Of a DNA stretch of 64,000 nucleotides, positions 42,260-51,964 are shown in pieces. Under the pieces are notes generated by a model that searched no databases, was not told where the DNA came from, and saw nothing but the letters and a program-made list of their open reading frames with translations. The stretch is taken from NCBI GenBank assembly GCA_900143635.1, contig FREY01000007.1, positions 62,001 to 126,000 of the forward strand, written 5' to 3'. Origin of the DNA: Rhodobacteraceae bacterium Alg231-04. Lineage in GTDB: Bacteria > Pseudomonadota > Alphaproteobacteria > Rhodobacterales > Rhodobacteraceae. The stretch's first letter is position 1, and the number at the start of each line of letters is the position of its first letter. A program made the position numbers and the translations under genes.

Positions 42260-42409
42260 ATGAAATACGCTGCTTTTCTTCTCCCGTTGATTTTTCTGGC
42301 AGCGTGCGAGCCTTCTGGCAGCAGCCGCCCGGCAGAAGAGCCAACGACCAAGACTTCAGGGATTACCATTTCCGGCACGGCCCGGACCGGTGTCTCCAAG
42401 ACATTCTGA
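42260..42409 (+). CDS. second small lipoprotein
   Basis: A 49-aa open frame MKYAAFLLPLIFLAACEPSG with a lipobox LAAC, then a Ser/Thr/Pro-rich tail. It was found by eye upstream of lysA. The ribosome binding site is weak (GAGTGGG, spaced 8 to 10 bases), and it sits behind a small hairpin (GTGACCC at 42219-42225 and GGGTCAC at 42248-42254). The clear lipobox supports it, but it may be a decayed or non-essential gene. Confidence 0.58.
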   Translation: MKYAAFLLPLIFLAACEPSGSSRPAEEPTTKTSGITISGTARTGVSKTF

Positions 42410-42423
42410 TTGCGCCTGTTAAA

Positions 42424-42545
42424 CACGCGGGGGCGGCCCCACCGCTTCAAGACTGCCTGACGGCAGTCGCTCTGCGTTGGGCGTGGCGCAGCGCTTGCGC
42501 GCTGCGGGCCTCCGGCGGGAGTATTTTTTCAAAGGTGAAATGATC
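42424..42545 (+). repeat. intergenic repeat with hairpins and GGAGTATTT end
   Basis: Between the second lipoprotein and lysA lie two adjacent hairpins (ACTGCC/GGCAGT at 42451-42466 and CGCAGCGC/GCGCTGCG at 42487-42506). Then come CCTCCGGCGGGAGTATTT and AGGTGAAA. The end matches the copy at 31636-31700. It belongs to a family of palindromic intergenic elements, not a gene. Confidence 0.55.
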
Positions 42546-42607
42546 ACGGTGCAATAGAGGTCGGAATCATTTGATTTGGCAGGTGCTTGTGGTCTATCCG
42601 CAGGCCC

Positions 42608-43873
42608 ATGGATCATTTTCTCTACCGCGACGGCGCGCTTTTCGCCGAGGACGTTCCAGTGGCTGATATCGCGGCCGCCGTGGGCACCCCGTTTTATGTC
42701 TACTCCTCTGCCACGCTGCTGCGCCATTTCCGGCTGTTCGACGAGGCGCTGGAGGGCATGGACCACCTTGTCTGCTTTGCGATGAAGGCCGCGTCGAACC
42801 AGGCGATCCTGAAGACGCTGGCACAGGCGGGCGCGGGCATGGATGTGGTAAGCCAGGGGGAATACCTGCGCGCCAAGGCGGCGGGCGTTCCGGGCGACAA
42901 AATCGTCTTTTCCGGTGTCGGCAAGACACATGAGGAAATCCGCACCGCGCTCTCCGGTGGTATCCGCCAGTTCAATGTCGAGAGCGAGCCAGAGATGGCG
43001 GCGATCAGCGAGGTTGCCACCGATCTGGGTGTGGTCGCGCCGATTACCATTCGGGTGAACCCGGATGTGGACGCCAAGACCCATGCCAAGATCGCCACCG
43101 GCAAATCCGAGAACAAGTTTGGCATCCCGATCTCACGCGCGCGCGAGGTCTATGCCCATGCCGCGGCCCTGCCGGGGCTGGAGGTGATCGGCATCGATGT
43201 GCACATCGGCTCGCAGCTGACCGAGCTGGAGCCTTTCGAAAAAGCCTATCTGAAGGTGGCCGAGCTGACTGAGGTGCTGCGCGAGGATGGCCACAACATC
43301 CGTCGGCTGGATCTGGGTGGCGGGCTTGGCATTCCTTATACTCGTTCCAATGACGCGCCGCCGCTGCCAGTGGAATACGGCGCGCTGATCAAAAAGACGC
43401 TGGGCCATCTGGGCTGCGAGATAGAGATTGAACCGGGCCGCCTGATCGCAGGCAACGCAGGGCTGATGATCTCCAAGGTGATCTATGTGAAATCCGGCGA
43501 AGACCGTGAGTTCCTGATCGTCGATGGCGCGATGAATGATCTGATCCGCCCGGCCATGTATGAGGCGCATCACGACATCGATCCGGTGATCGAGGCCACG
43601 CCCGGCATCGAGAAAAGCACCTATGACATTGTTGGTCCAGTCTGCGAAACCGGCGATACCTTTGCCAAGGGCCGCTCGATGGCGCCGTTGAAGGCAGGGG
43701 ATCTGATCGCCTTCCGGTCGGCTGGCGCTTACGGCGCGGTGATGGCGAGCGAGTACAATTCGCGCCCCCTCATTCCCGAAGTTCTGGTCCATGGGGATCA
43801 ATTCGCGGTTATCCGCTCACGCCCGACCTTTGAAGAAATGATAAACCGCGATACCATCCCGGAGTGGCTCTGA
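42608..43873 (+). CDS. lysA: diaminopimelate decarboxylase
   Basis: A 421-aa PLP enzyme (fold type III) that makes lysine from meso-diaminopimelate. The PLP-binding lysine is in VCFAMKAASNQAIL; other blocks are HIGSQLTELEPF, GGGLGIPY and the C-terminal CETGDTFAKGR with the dimer-donated Cys. ATG 42608 (MDHFLYRDGALF) matches the family start; a GTG at 42587 would add seven residues. It follows the lipoprotein genes and precedes the DUF4175 gene by 42 bases, so one operon is likely. Confidence 0.96.
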   Translation: MDHFLYRDGALFAEDVPVADIAAAVGTPFYVYSSATLLRHFRLFDEALEGMDHLVCFAMKAASNQAILKTLAQAGAGMDVVSQGEYLRAKAAGVPGDKIVFSGVGKTHEEIRTALSGGIRQFNVESEPEMAAISEVATDLGVVAPITIRVNPDVDAKTHAKIATGKSENKFGIPISRAREVYAHAAALPGLEVIGIDVHIGSQLTELEPFEKAYLKVAELTEVLREDGHNIRRLDLGGGLGIPYTRSNDAPPLPVEYGALIKKTLGHLGCEIEIEPGRLIAGNAGLMISKVIYVKSGEDREFLIVDGAMNDLIRPAMYEAHHDIDPVIEATPGIEKSTYDIVGPVCETGDTFAKGRSMAPLKAGDLIAFRSAGAYGAVMASEYNSRPLIPEVLVHGDQFAVIRSRPTFEEMINRDTIPEWL

Positions 43874-43915
43874 AGCGATCCTGTTTCGGGCCCTCTACCG
43901 GAGGCACCGCCCCCT

Positions 43916-46555
43916 ATGGCCCGAAACCCGTCGACCGGCCAGAATGATACGCCGCTGACCGCCCTGCGCTGGCCCATCAGGCTGACGCTGCTGGGGCTGT
44001 TTGGCGAACGGGTGCTCAGGGCCTTTTGGCCGCTGGCTTCGGTTATCATGCTGGCGCTGGCCACTCTGATGCTGGGGCTGCACGAGATTCTGCCGGTTCA
44101 GGCGGTCTGGAGCGGTGCGGTTCTGACGGTTTTGGCAGGGCTTGGCGCGCTGATCTGGGGCGGGCGCCGGATGCGGATCCCGTCGCGCGGCGAAGCGGTG
44201 TTGCGGCTGGATGAAACGCTGCCGGGGCGGCCTATTACCGCATTGCTTGACGAGCAGGTCATCGGTGGCGGCGATGCGGCGTCAGAAATGCTCTGGCAGG
44301 TGCATCAGGCCCGGATGGCCGCGCGGGCCGCGACAGCACGGGCGCCAAAGCCGGACCTGCAGATTTCAGCCGCTGATCCTTACGCGCTGCGCTATGTGGC
44401 GCTGTTGGCCTTTGCGGTGGCTTTGATATTCGGATCGGTCTGGCGCATCGGCACGGTCGCAGAGGCCGCGCAGGGCGGCACCGTGGAATTCGCGGGCCCG
44501 GCCTGGGAGGGCTGGCTGGAGCCGCCGCGTTACACCGGGCTTCCGGCGCTCTATCTCAATGACCAGACGGCGGATGCCTTGGCGGTGCCGGTGAACAGCC
44601 GGGTCACCCTTCGGTTCTATGGTCAGGCCGGGGCGCTGACCTTGGATGAAACCGTATCGGGCCGCAGCGGAGAGCTGCCATCAGCCGCAGACGCGCAGCA
44701 GGAATTCCCGATAACCACGGCCGGCAGGCTGGCGATCAATGGCCGGGGTGGGCAAAGCTGGGACATCTCGGTGACGCCTGACGCGCCGCCGCATATCGCG
44801 GTGGTTGGTCAGCCCGAGGTGGAGGCCGACGGCTTGATGACACTGCCCTATGCCGCATCGGACGACTATGGCGTCACGGGTGGCGAAGTGCGTATCGCAT
44901 TGGATGCAGACGCCATCGATCGCCGTCACGGGCTGGCCACCACACCGGACCCGCGCGCGGATATCCTGCTGGATCTGCCGCTGCCCCTCTCCGGCAGCCG
45001 GGTGGATTTCTCTGACAAGCTGGTCGAGGATTTCTCGCAGCATCCCTGGGCCAACCTGCCAGTGGTCTATACGTTCTCAGCCCGCGACGGTTCGGGGCAG
45101 AGCGCCGTGGCGTCCGGTGTTGGCGCGCCCCTTGCTGCGCGGCGTTTCTTTGATCCGCTGGCGGCTGCGGTCGCGGAACAGCGGCGTGATCTGTTGTGGG
45201 CGCGGGCCAATGCGCCGCGTGTCGCACAAATCCTGCGCACCCTGACCTACCGGCCAGAGGATCTGTTCCGCAGCCATACAACTTATCTGCGGGCACGGGT
45301 GATCCTGCGCCGGCTGGAGACCTATACACGGGCGGGTCTGTCGCAGGACTGGCAGGAGGAAATTGCCGCGGCCCTGTGGGATCTGGCGGTTGAACTGGAA
45401 GACGGCGACATCGGCGATGCCTTGGAACGTCTGCGCCGGGCGCGGGAACGGCTAAGCCAAGCCATGCGCGACGGCGCCAGCGATCAGGAAATCGCCGAGC
45501 TGATGCAGGAATTGCGCGATGCAACGCAGGATTACCTGCGTCAGATGCAGCGACAGGCGCAGGAGTCGGGCGAGGATGGTGGCCCCGATGGCCAGGCGCC
45601 TGAGGGCGGCATGCAGATGACCCAGGATGACCTGCAGGCCATGATGGACCGCATTCAGGAGCTGATGGAGCAGGGCCGGATGGCCGAGGCAGAACAGGCC
45701 CTGCGCGAGTTGCAGGAGCTGATGGAAAACATGCGCGTTGCCCAGGGCCAGCAGGGTCAGGGTGAGGGCGAACAGGCCATGGAGGGGCTGGCAGAGACTT
45801 TGCGTGATCAGCAGGGTCTGTCGGATCAGGCCTTCCGCGACCTGCAGGAACAGTTCAACCCGGATGCGCAGGCCGGGCAAAACCGCAACAACGAGGGCCG
45901 TGATGGTGGGCTTGGCCGTGGGCAGAGCCACGAGGGCGGCGAAGGTGGAACCGGATCAGAGGGCGGTTCGCAGGAAGGGCAGGGTGAGGCCGGTGGTCAG
46001 TCACCGGGCGGGCCGCAGTCCGGGCCGCAATCCGAAGGCCAGTCACCGGGCAGCCAGCCGGGCACCGGTTCGCTGGCAGAACGACAGCAGGCCCTGCGCG
46101 AAGAATTGCAGCGCCACCAGAATGGTTTGCCTCTGGGCGACGGCGAGGAGGGTCAGGCCGCACGTGATGCGCTGGACCGTGCAGGCCGGGCAATGGAAAA
46201 CGCCGAAGAGGCCCTGCGTCAGGATGATCTGGCCGAGGCCATCGATCAGCAATCGGACGCGATGGAGGCCCTGCGCGAAGGCATGCGGGCCTTGGGCGAG
46301 GCAATGGCGCAGCAGCAGGGATCAGCGGGCAATCAACAGGGCCGCATGGACGGCGCGCAGCAGGGTCAGCGGGATCCGCTGGGCCGCAGCCGGCCGGATG
46401 GAAATACCGGTGCGGTTGATGGCGGCGGGCTGGCTGAAGGACAGGCCTATCGCCGGGCCTGGGACCTGCTTGAGGAAATTCGCCGCCGCGCCGATGAGCG
46501 CGAGCGCAGCGACGGCGAACGCGGCTATCTGCGCCGATTGCTCGACCGGTTTTGA
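43916..46555 (+). CDS. TIGR02302/DUF4175 family large membrane-anchored protein
   Basis: An 879-aa protein conserved in alphaproteobacteria. Two N-terminal hydrophobic segments (about residues 35-80) and one more at about 165 anchor it; a long extracytoplasmic part follows. From about residue 530 it becomes a Gln/Glu/Gly/Asp-rich stretch with coiled-coil runs (QDDLQAMMDRIQELMEQGRM) and low-complexity EGGEGGTGSEGGSQEG repeats, ending with a Arg-rich helix. No catalytic motif is visible. The function is unknown; a cell-envelope scaffold is plausible. Its codon use matches neighbours. Confidence 0.82.
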   Translation: MARNPSTGQNDTPLTALRWPIRLTLLGLFGERVLRAFWPLASVIMLALATLMLGLHEILPVQAVWSGAVLTVLAGLGALIWGGRRMRIPSRGEAVLRLDETLPGRPITALLDEQVIGGGDAASEMLWQVHQARMAARAATARAPKPDLQISAADPYALRYVALLAFAVALIFGSVWRIGTVAEAAQGGTVEFAGPAWEGWLEPPRYTGLPALYLNDQTADALAVPVNSRVTLRFYGQAGALTLDETVSGRSGELPSAADAQQEFPITTAGRLAINGRGGQSWDISVTPDAPPHIAVVGQPEVEADGLMTLPYAASDDYGVTGGEVRIALDADAIDRRHGLATTPDPRADILLDLPLPLSGSRVDFSDKLVEDFSQHPWANLPVVYTFSARDGSGQSAVASGVGAPLAARRFFDPLAAAVAEQRRDLLWARANAPRVAQILRTLTYRPEDLFRSHTTYLRARVILRRLETYTRAGLSQDWQEEIAAALWDLAVELEDGDIGDALERLRRARERLSQAMRDGASDQEIAELMQELRDATQDYLRQMQRQAQESGEDGGPDGQAPEGGMQMTQDDLQAMMDRIQELMEQGRMAEAEQALRELQELMENMRVAQGQQGQGEGEQAMEGLAETLRDQQGLSDQAFRDLQEQFNPDAQAGQNRNNEGRDGGLGRGQSHEGGEGGTGSEGGSQEGQGEAGGQSPGGPQSGPQSEGQSPGSQPGTGSLAERQQALREELQRHQNGLPLGDGEEGQAARDALDRAGRAMENAEEALRQDDLAEAIDQQSDAMEALREGMRALGEAMAQQQGSAGNQQGRMDGAQQGQRDPLGRSRPDGNTGAVDGGGLAEGQAYRRAWDLLEEIRRRADERERSDGERGYLRRLLDRF

Positions 46556-46607
46556 AGGATGTGCCGGGGCTGCGCTCCGATGCTCTGCTCCCAAAAGGGA
46601 TCAGGTC

Positions 46608-47513
46608 TTATTGGGGCATCACTGATTTGACCTGTGCGTCCAGCCAGATTCTTCCCTGATCGACCAGCGCGACAAAACTGCTGACCGCCGGGTCTGCCTG
46701 CGGCATGGTTTTGGCAATCTGCGGCGCATTGACATAGACCAGCGCCAGCAGGCTGGCTGTGAATATCATCAGCAGCATTCCGGTGGTGAATCCACCGCGG
46801 CGCCGGGGCGGGTTCTCGGGGTTGCCGGACAGGGCGGTCGGTCCGGCCTCGCTGGCACGCAGAGTTGAGTTGATTTCTTCGATATCGGGCAGCAGTCCAC
46901 TGCGCGACCCGGTTTCCTCGGCTTCGATTTCTGCCGGGTTCTCACCGCGCATACGGGCCATGCGGTCGCGGCTCTGGCGGGCACGCCGATCGGCTTCGTC
47001 CGGTTCGGCTGGCTCCTGGCCGATGTCGCTCTGACTGTCCGGGTCGTTCGGACCGGTGCCGCGCAGTTCAGCTTCGCGGGCAGCCTCTTCGCGCAGGATG
47101 TCGGCGAGGGCGGGATCAAGGCGCTGTCTGCGGCGTTCGGGCGCCGCTTTGGGCTCTGCCGCGGGCGGCTGATCTTCTGTCGGCGGGCTTTCCTCAGCGT
47201 CCCGCGGGCTGTCGTCGGTCTCAAATTCCGGCTCTGGCGTGGGGTCTTCTTCCGGTTCCGGTTCTGCCGTCTGCTCTGGTTCCGGGATGTCGGCGCGGTC
47301 TTCTTCTTCTGCCATGCCCCTGTCTGGGACGGCCGTACCGGATCGGCGGGGTTCCGGAACGTCCTCAAAACTGGAGGGGGCTGCCTGGGCGTCATTGGCG
47401 GGCTGATACCATGTGTCCCCGCAATTGGAGCACTGCACATCGCGACCCTCTTTTGGGATCACGTCGTCGGGCACCTCATATTGGGCCCCGCAGTTGGGAC
47501 ATGTCAGCCGCAT
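46608..47513 (-). CDS. zinc-ribbon (MJ0042-type) single-pass membrane protein
   Basis: A 301-aa protein. The N-terminal zinc ribbon has two Cys pairs (TCPNCGAQY and CSNCGDTW, residues 4-34). A long acidic, Pro/Glu-rich disordered middle follows (about 40-220) and one membrane helix near residue 250 (GMLLMIFTASLLALVYV) before a short C-terminal part. The start at 47513 is chosen because homologues begin MRLTCPNCG; upstream frame extensions are shadows. It is divergent from ftsE with a 196-base shared promoter region. Function is unknown; cell division links are possible by context only. Confidence 0.78.
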   Translation of the reverse strand: MRLTCPNCGAQYEVPDDVIPKEGRDVQCSNCGDTWYQPANDAQAAPSSFEDVPEPRRSGTAVPDRGMAEEEDRADIPEPEQTAEPEPEEDPTPEPEFETDDSPRDAEESPPTEDQPPAAEPKAAPERRRQRLDPALADILREEAAREAELRGTGPNDPDSQSDIGQEPAEPDEADRRARQSRDRMARMRGENPAEIEAEETGSRSGLLPDIEEINSTLRASEAGPTALSGNPENPPRRRGGFTTGMLLMIFTASLLALVYVNAPQIAKTMPQADPAVSSFVALVDQGRIWLDAQVKSVMPQ

Positions 47514-47709
47514 TTGCAAATCCTTTTCCCGACAGCCCTTTGGCAGAAGTTTATCATGTGACCATAAGAAGTTCGGCCTGTTCGCGAAAGTCCCAATCTC
47601 AAGACAGCCGACAAGCAGCCGACCATTGAGGACTGTCGGCAGCACCGGCCCATTGAAACTGCGCTGCTGCTGGGGCACAACGTCAGGTAAGACAGGCAAA
47701 GGATCGCAT

Positions 47710-48387
47710 GTGATAGAGCTGGATAACGTGAGCTACAGCTATGGCGGCGGAGAGCTGCTGAGCAACGTGCAGATGCAATTGGAACCGGGGTCGTTCCATT
47801 TCCTCACCGGTCCTTCGGGCGCGGGCAAAACCACGCTGCTGAAGCTCTGCTACGGGGCACTGCATTCCACGTCTGGTCGGGTGCGTGTGTTCAACATGGA
47901 TGTAAAAGGGCTGGACCGGGATCAGACCGCCAATCTGCGCCGCCGGGTGGGTGTGGTTCATCAGGACTGCCGCTTTCTTGATCATCTACCGGTGATCGAA
48001 AACATTGCCCTGCCGCTGACAGTTTCGGGCCGGGACACCACCGGCGAGGATGACAATCTGCGCGAGTTGCTGAACTGGGTCGGGCTGGCCGAACGAGCCG
48101 ATGCGCTGCCGCCGGAATTGTCTGGTGGTGAGCGCCAGCGCGCGGCCTTGGCGCGCTCGGTGATCCTGTCGCCGGAAGTGATTATCGCGGATGAGCCAAC
48201 CGGCAACGTTGACTGGGAAATGTCCCAGCGCCTGCTGCAGCTGCTGGTCGAGCTGAACCGCATGGGTAAAACGGTCCTGATCGCCACCCATGACCTGAGC
48301 CTGATCCGGGCTGCCAAGAACCATGTGCAGGCGCGGGTGTTGCGGATCTCAAACCGGGCCGTGCAGCTGGCGGGGGCAAGCCTATGA
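47710..48387 (+). CDS. ftsE: cell division ATP-binding protein FtsE
   Basis: A 225-aa ABC ATPase partner of FtsX, coupling cell-wall hydrolysis to division. Walker A is LTGPSGAGKTTLLKL, the signature LSGGERQRAALARS, and Walker B EVIIADEPTGNVDW. The start is GTG 47710 (MIELDNVSYSYGGG) with AAAGGA upstream; the ATG at 47708 is out of frame. The stop overlaps the ftsX ATG by four bases. Confidence 0.93.
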   Translation: MIELDNVSYSYGGGELLSNVQMQLEPGSFHFLTGPSGAGKTTLLKLCYGALHSTSGRVRVFNMDVKGLDRDQTANLRRRVGVVHQDCRFLDHLPVIENIALPLTVSGRDTTGEDDNLRELLNWVGLAERADALPPELSGGERQRAALARSVILSPEVIIADEPTGNVDWEMSQRLLQLLVELNRMGKTVLIATHDLSLIRAAKNHVQARVLRISNRAVQLAGASL

Positions 48388-49283
48388 GCGAGGGTCGCAT
48401 CCGAAAACTGTTCACCGGCGATGCGCAGGCGGACCGGGTGGTGCCGCCTAGCGGCTTTACCGCCCAGCTGACGCTGTTTGTATCTGGCGCCATGGCCTTT
48501 CTGACGGTCTTTGCACTGGCGCTTTCGCTGGCCTCGGGTCGACTGGCTGACCGCTGGGCGTCAGAACTGGCCCGCGCGGCGACCCTGCGCATTTCGGCCC
48601 CGGCTGATCAGCGGGCCGCACAGACCGAAGCGGCGCTGACCATCCTGAACCAGACCCCCGGTGTGGCCTCGGCGCGCGCGCTTTCAGTAGAAGAACAGGC
48701 AGCCCTGTTGTCACCCTGGTTTGGTACCGACGCCGGGCTCGAAGCGCTGCCGGTCCCACAGTTGATTGAGGTTCAGGCCGATAGCACAGGCTATGATGCG
48801 CGGGGGCTGCAATTGCGGCTGACCGCGGAAGTGCCCGGCGCGGTGCTGGATGATCACGCCCGCTGGCGCGAGCCGCTGGTTGAGGCGGCGCAATCGCTGC
48901 GCTTGCTGGGCATTGTCTCTATCCTGCTGATTGGCGGTGCGACAGCGGCGATGATCACGCTGGCGGCCAATGCAGCCCTTGCCGCCAACCGGCAGGTGAT
49001 CGAGGTACTGCGGCTGGTCGGCGCGTTGGACAGCTATATCGCGCATGCCTTTGTGCGCCGCTTTACCCTGCGGGCCCTGACCGGTGCGGCCTCGGGTGTG
49101 GCGCTGGGTATGATCGGGGTCTGGCTGATGCCTGCGGCCTCGGATGAGGGTGGGTTTCTGACCGGGCTGGGCTTTCAATCCTGGCGCTGGCTGTTGCCGC
49201 TGGCCATCCCGCTGCTGGCAGCGCTTGTCGCCTTTATTGCCACAACCCGTGCCGCCCGGAAGCGGCTGGAGGAACTATCCTGA
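48384..49283 (+). CDS. ftsX: cell division protein FtsX
   Basis: A 299-aa membrane protein with four helices: one near residues 30-50, a large extracytoplasmic domain to about 170, and three more to the C-terminus (SILLIGGATAAMITLAANA; RALTGAASGVALGMIGVWLM; LLPLAIPLLAALVAFIATT). This is the FtsX topology. It forms a complex with FtsE. Sequence divergence from E. coli FtsX is expected in this group. It overlaps ftsE and the following acyltransferase gene. Confidence 0.88.
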   Translation: MSEGRIRKLFTGDAQADRVVPPSGFTAQLTLFVSGAMAFLTVFALALSLASGRLADRWASELARAATLRISAPADQRAAQTEAALTILNQTPGVASARALSVEEQAALLSPWFGTDAGLEALPVPQLIEVQADSTGYDARGLQLRLTAEVPGAVLDDHARWREPLVEAAQSLRLLGIVSILLIGGATAAMITLAANAALAANRQVIEVLRLVGALDSYIAHAFVRRFTLRALTGAASGVALGMIGVWLMPAASDEGGFLTGLGFQSWRWLLPLAIPLLAALVAFIATTRAARKRLEELS

Positions 49284-50014
49284 TGTATGCAATCCAATGG
49301 CTGCGCTCGCTTTTTTTTGTGGGCCAGATCTATTTGATGATGCCGCTGATCGGTCTCGCCTTTGCGCCCTGGGCGATTTTCAGCAAGACCGGCGCGCGGG
49401 TCTGCTGCAAGACCTATTCGCGCTGGGTGTTCTGGACCGCGCGTTGGATGGTTGGCATCAAATGTGAGGTGCGCGGCACCCCGCCCGAGGGTGAAGTGCT
49501 GATCGCCGCCAAGCACCAAAGCTTCCTCGACATTATGATGATCTTCACGGCGCTGCCGACGGCGAAGTTCATCATGAAAAAGGAAATCCTGAGGACGCCC
49601 GTCATTGGCCAATATGCCAAGCTGCTGGACTGCGTGGCCGTCGATCGCGGCAAGCGCGGTGCGGCGATTGACAAGATGGTGAAAGACGTGGCCTCGGGCG
49701 CTCAGGACGCAGGCCAGCTGATCATCTATTCGCAGGGCACCCGCGTCGCCCCCGGCGTCAAGGCCGACTACAAGGTGGGCACCGGGGTGCTGTATGAGCA
49801 GTTGCAACAGACCTGCGTGCCGGTGGCGACCAATGTCGGCGTGATGTGGCCGCGCAAGGGCATCATCCGCCGTCCCGGTACAGCCGTGGTGGAATTCATG
49901 GAGCCGATTGCGCCAGGTGTTGAGCGCAAGGTATTCATGGCGGAACTGGAACAACGGGTCGAAGCGCGTTCCAACGAGCTCATGCGCGAAGCAGGTTTCG
50001 ACCCCGAGGCCTAA
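49283..50014 (+). CDS. plsC: 1-acyl-sn-glycerol-3-phosphate acyltransferase
   Basis: A 243-aa lysophosphatidic acid acyltransferase with the H-x4-D motif in AKHQSFLDIMM, the later EGTR-equivalent as SQGTRVAPG and the preceding VDRGKRGAAI block. Two N-terminal hydrophobic segments (about 5-40) anchor it to the inner membrane. It acylates lysophosphatidate in phospholipid synthesis. The start codon overlaps the ftsX stop (TGATG), giving an ftsE-ftsX-plsC unit. Confidence 0.9.
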   Translation: MYAIQWLRSLFFVGQIYLMMPLIGLAFAPWAIFSKTGARVCCKTYSRWVFWTARWMVGIKCEVRGTPPEGEVLIAAKHQSFLDIMMIFTALPTAKFIMKKEILRTPVIGQYAKLLDCVAVDRGKRGAAIDKMVKDVASGAQDAGQLIIYSQGTRVAPGVKADYKVGTGVLYEQLQQTCVPVATNVGVMWPRKGIIRRPGTAVVEFMEPIAPGVERKVFMAELEQRVEARSNELMREAGFDPEA

Positions 50015-50116
50015 GGTGCAGGGTGGTGGCCGGGTCCGCGTACGGACGGCCCACCCACCCGCCCACCGTCCGCCCGCGGCCCCGGAACAGGGGAAGGGGC
50101 GTCAGGTGGAATGCGA

Positions 50117-50425
50117 TTAGCCGATGGTTTCACCAATCAGGATCTGCGGGTCGATGTTGGTGAAATTGGCGATATCCGCCATCACCGGACCCGCTGCACC
50201 CATCGCCGCGCTCATGGCGTCGCCGTCGGCAAAAACGATGGAAGCAATGGCGTGAAACGGCGCCGGTACATCCGGACCACCTGCAAGGCCTTTGGTGACA
50301 AGAGTGGAGCTGATATGCGGCCCCATATGTTCGGCGACCAGCGCCATATGGGTTGCGGCGTAGTAGTCGTGGTCAAACGTGCTGTCGTCAGAAACGGGAT
50401 AAATCACTTGCAGGGTAACGGGCAT
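50117..50425 (-). CDS. EthD family protein
   Basis: A 102-aa protein with the EthD dimeric alpha-beta barrel pattern: MPVTLQVIYP, then FDHDYYAATHMALVAEHMGP and a C-terminal DIANFTNIDPQILIGE. EthD proteins act in ether or stress degradation in some actinobacteria, but the wider family is of unknown role. The start at 50425 is set by GGAGGACTTTCT; the longer frame from 50482 is not needed. It is alone between plsC and lpd. Confidence 0.78.
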   Translation of the reverse strand: MPVTLQVIYPVSDDSTFDHDYYAATHMALVAEHMGPHISSTLVTKGLAGGPDVPAPFHAIASIVFADGDAMSAAMGAAGPVMADIANFTNIDPQILIGETIG

Positions 50426-50486
50426 AGAAAGTCCTCCGAAGGGGTGAAAACCTAGACCTAGCCCGGTTTGCAAGCACTGCACCAGA

Positions 50487-50517
50487 GAAAAGGGCGCCAG
50501 CAGTGATGCCGACGCCC
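50487..50517 (-). terminator. probable terminator of lpd
   Basis: On the minus strand an 11-bp stem with two G-U wobbles (GGGCGTCGGCA with TGCTGGCGCCC) has a four-base loop, followed by TTTT. It sits 27 bases beyond the lpd stop. Confidence 0.72.
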
Positions 50518-50543
50518 TCGTTCAATCTTGGTGTCCGCTCGGA

Positions 50544-51935
50544 TCAGCTGTGGATCGCGCCGTCACCGCAGGCCAGTGCGGCCTCGCGCACGGCTTCCGA
50601 ATAGGTCGGATGCGCGTGGCAGGTGAGGGCGATGTCTTCGGCGGAGGCGCCGAATTCCATTGCAACGCACAGCTCGTGGATCATGTCACCAGCGCCGGGG
50701 CCGATGATGGCAGCGCCCAGAATGCGGTCGGTTTCCTTGTCGGTGATGATCTTGACGAAACCGCCCTCGGCCTGATGCACGGCCTTGGCGCGGGCGTTGC
50801 CCATGAACATGAATTTGCCGACTTTGACCTTGCGGCCTTCGGCCTTCAGCGCGTCCTCGGTGGCACCAACAGTGGCCACTTCCGGTGTGGTGTAGACCAC
50901 GCCCGGAATGACGCCGTAGTTCACATGGCCATGCTTGCCGGCGATGACTTCGGCGACGGCCATGCCTTCGTCTTCGGCCTTATGGGCCAGCATTGGGCCC
51001 TCAATGGCGTCGCCGATGGCGTAGATGCCGGGCACGGACGTGGCCCATTTGTCATTGGTTTCGACCTGGCCGCGCTGGGTCAGCTTGACGCCCAGAGTCT
51101 CGAGGCCCAGCCCGTCGGTGTAGGGTTTGCGACCGGTGGCGACCAGAACGACGTCTGTATCCAGCGTGACCTCATCGCCGCCTGCCTTGGGCTGATAGCG
51201 CACCTTGGCCTTGGTCTTGGTGGCGTCGACGCCCTGAACCGCGGCGCCCATGATGAACTTGAGGCCCTGTTTCTCAAGAATACGTTTGAAGCCGCGCTGC
51301 ACGTCCTTGTCCATGCCGGGGCAGACCGCGTCCAGATATTCGACGACCGTGACATCGGTGCCAAGACGGGCATAGACCGAGCCAAGCTCCAGCCCGATGA
51401 CGCCGGCGCCGATGACGACCATTTTCTTCGGGATTTTCGGCAGTTCCAGTGCACCGGTGGAGGTGACAACAACCTTTTCGTCGACCTCAACACCCGGCAG
51501 GGAGGAGGGGACGGAGCCGGAGGCGATTACGATATTCTTCGCTTCGTGGACCTCATCACCGACCTGAACCTTGCCAGCGGCTGGGATGGAGGCCCAGCCC
51601 TTGATCCAGGTGACTTTGTTCTTCTTCATCAGGAATTCGATGCCACCGGTGTTCTGGCCGATCACCTCATCCTTGTAGGATTTCATCTGCTTCCAGTCGA
51701 CGGAGGGCGATTTGCCCTTCAGGCCCATGGCGGCGAAGTTGTGTTCCGCCTCGTGCAGCTGGTGGGTCGCGTGCAAGAGCGCCTTGGAGGGGATGCAGCC
51801 GACGTTGAGGCAGGTGCCGCCGAGGGTTTCACGCCCTTCAACGATGGCGGTTTTCAGGCCCAGCTGGGCGCAGCGGATGGCGCTGACATAGCCGCCGGGG
51901 CCGGCGCCGATGATGATGACGTCATATTGAGCCAT
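50544..51935 (-). CDS. lpd: dihydrolipoyl dehydrogenase (E3)
   Basis: A 463-aa flavoprotein disulfide reductase, the shared E3 of 2-oxo acid dehydrogenases. FAD loop is [20 protein letters not shown], redox pair [19 protein letters not shown] loop [18 protein letters not shown], and the C-terminal His-Glu in [14 protein letters not shown] 51935 is chosen with AAAGGACC upstream. It is the last gene of the odh cluster, 98 bases after a small ABM-like gene. Confidence 0.96.
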   Translation of the reverse strand: MAQYDVIIIGAGPGGYVSAIRCAQLGLKTAIVEGRETLGGTCLNVGCIPSKALLHATHQLHEAEHNFAAMGLKGKSPSVDWKQMKSYKDEVIGQNTGGIEFLMKKNKVTWIKGWASIPAAGKVQVGDEVHEAKNIVIASGSVPSSLPGVEVDEKVVVTSTGALELPKIPKKMVVIGAGVIGLELGSVYARLGTDVTVVEYLDAVCPGMDKDVQRGFKRILEKQGLKFIMGAAVQGVDATKTKAKVRYQPKAGGDEVTLDTDVVLVATGRKPYTDGLGLETLGVKLTQRGQVETNDKWATSVPGIYAIGDAIEGPMLAHKAEDEGMAVAEVIAGKHGHVNYGVIPGVVYTTPEVATVGATEDALKAEGRKVKVGKFMFMGNARAKAVHQAEGGFVKIITDKETDRILGAAIIGPGAGDMIHELCVAMEFGASAEDIALTCHAHPTYSEAVREAALACGDGAIHS

Positions 51936-51964
51936 TTGGTCAGGTCCTTTTTGGTTGGCGGGGA

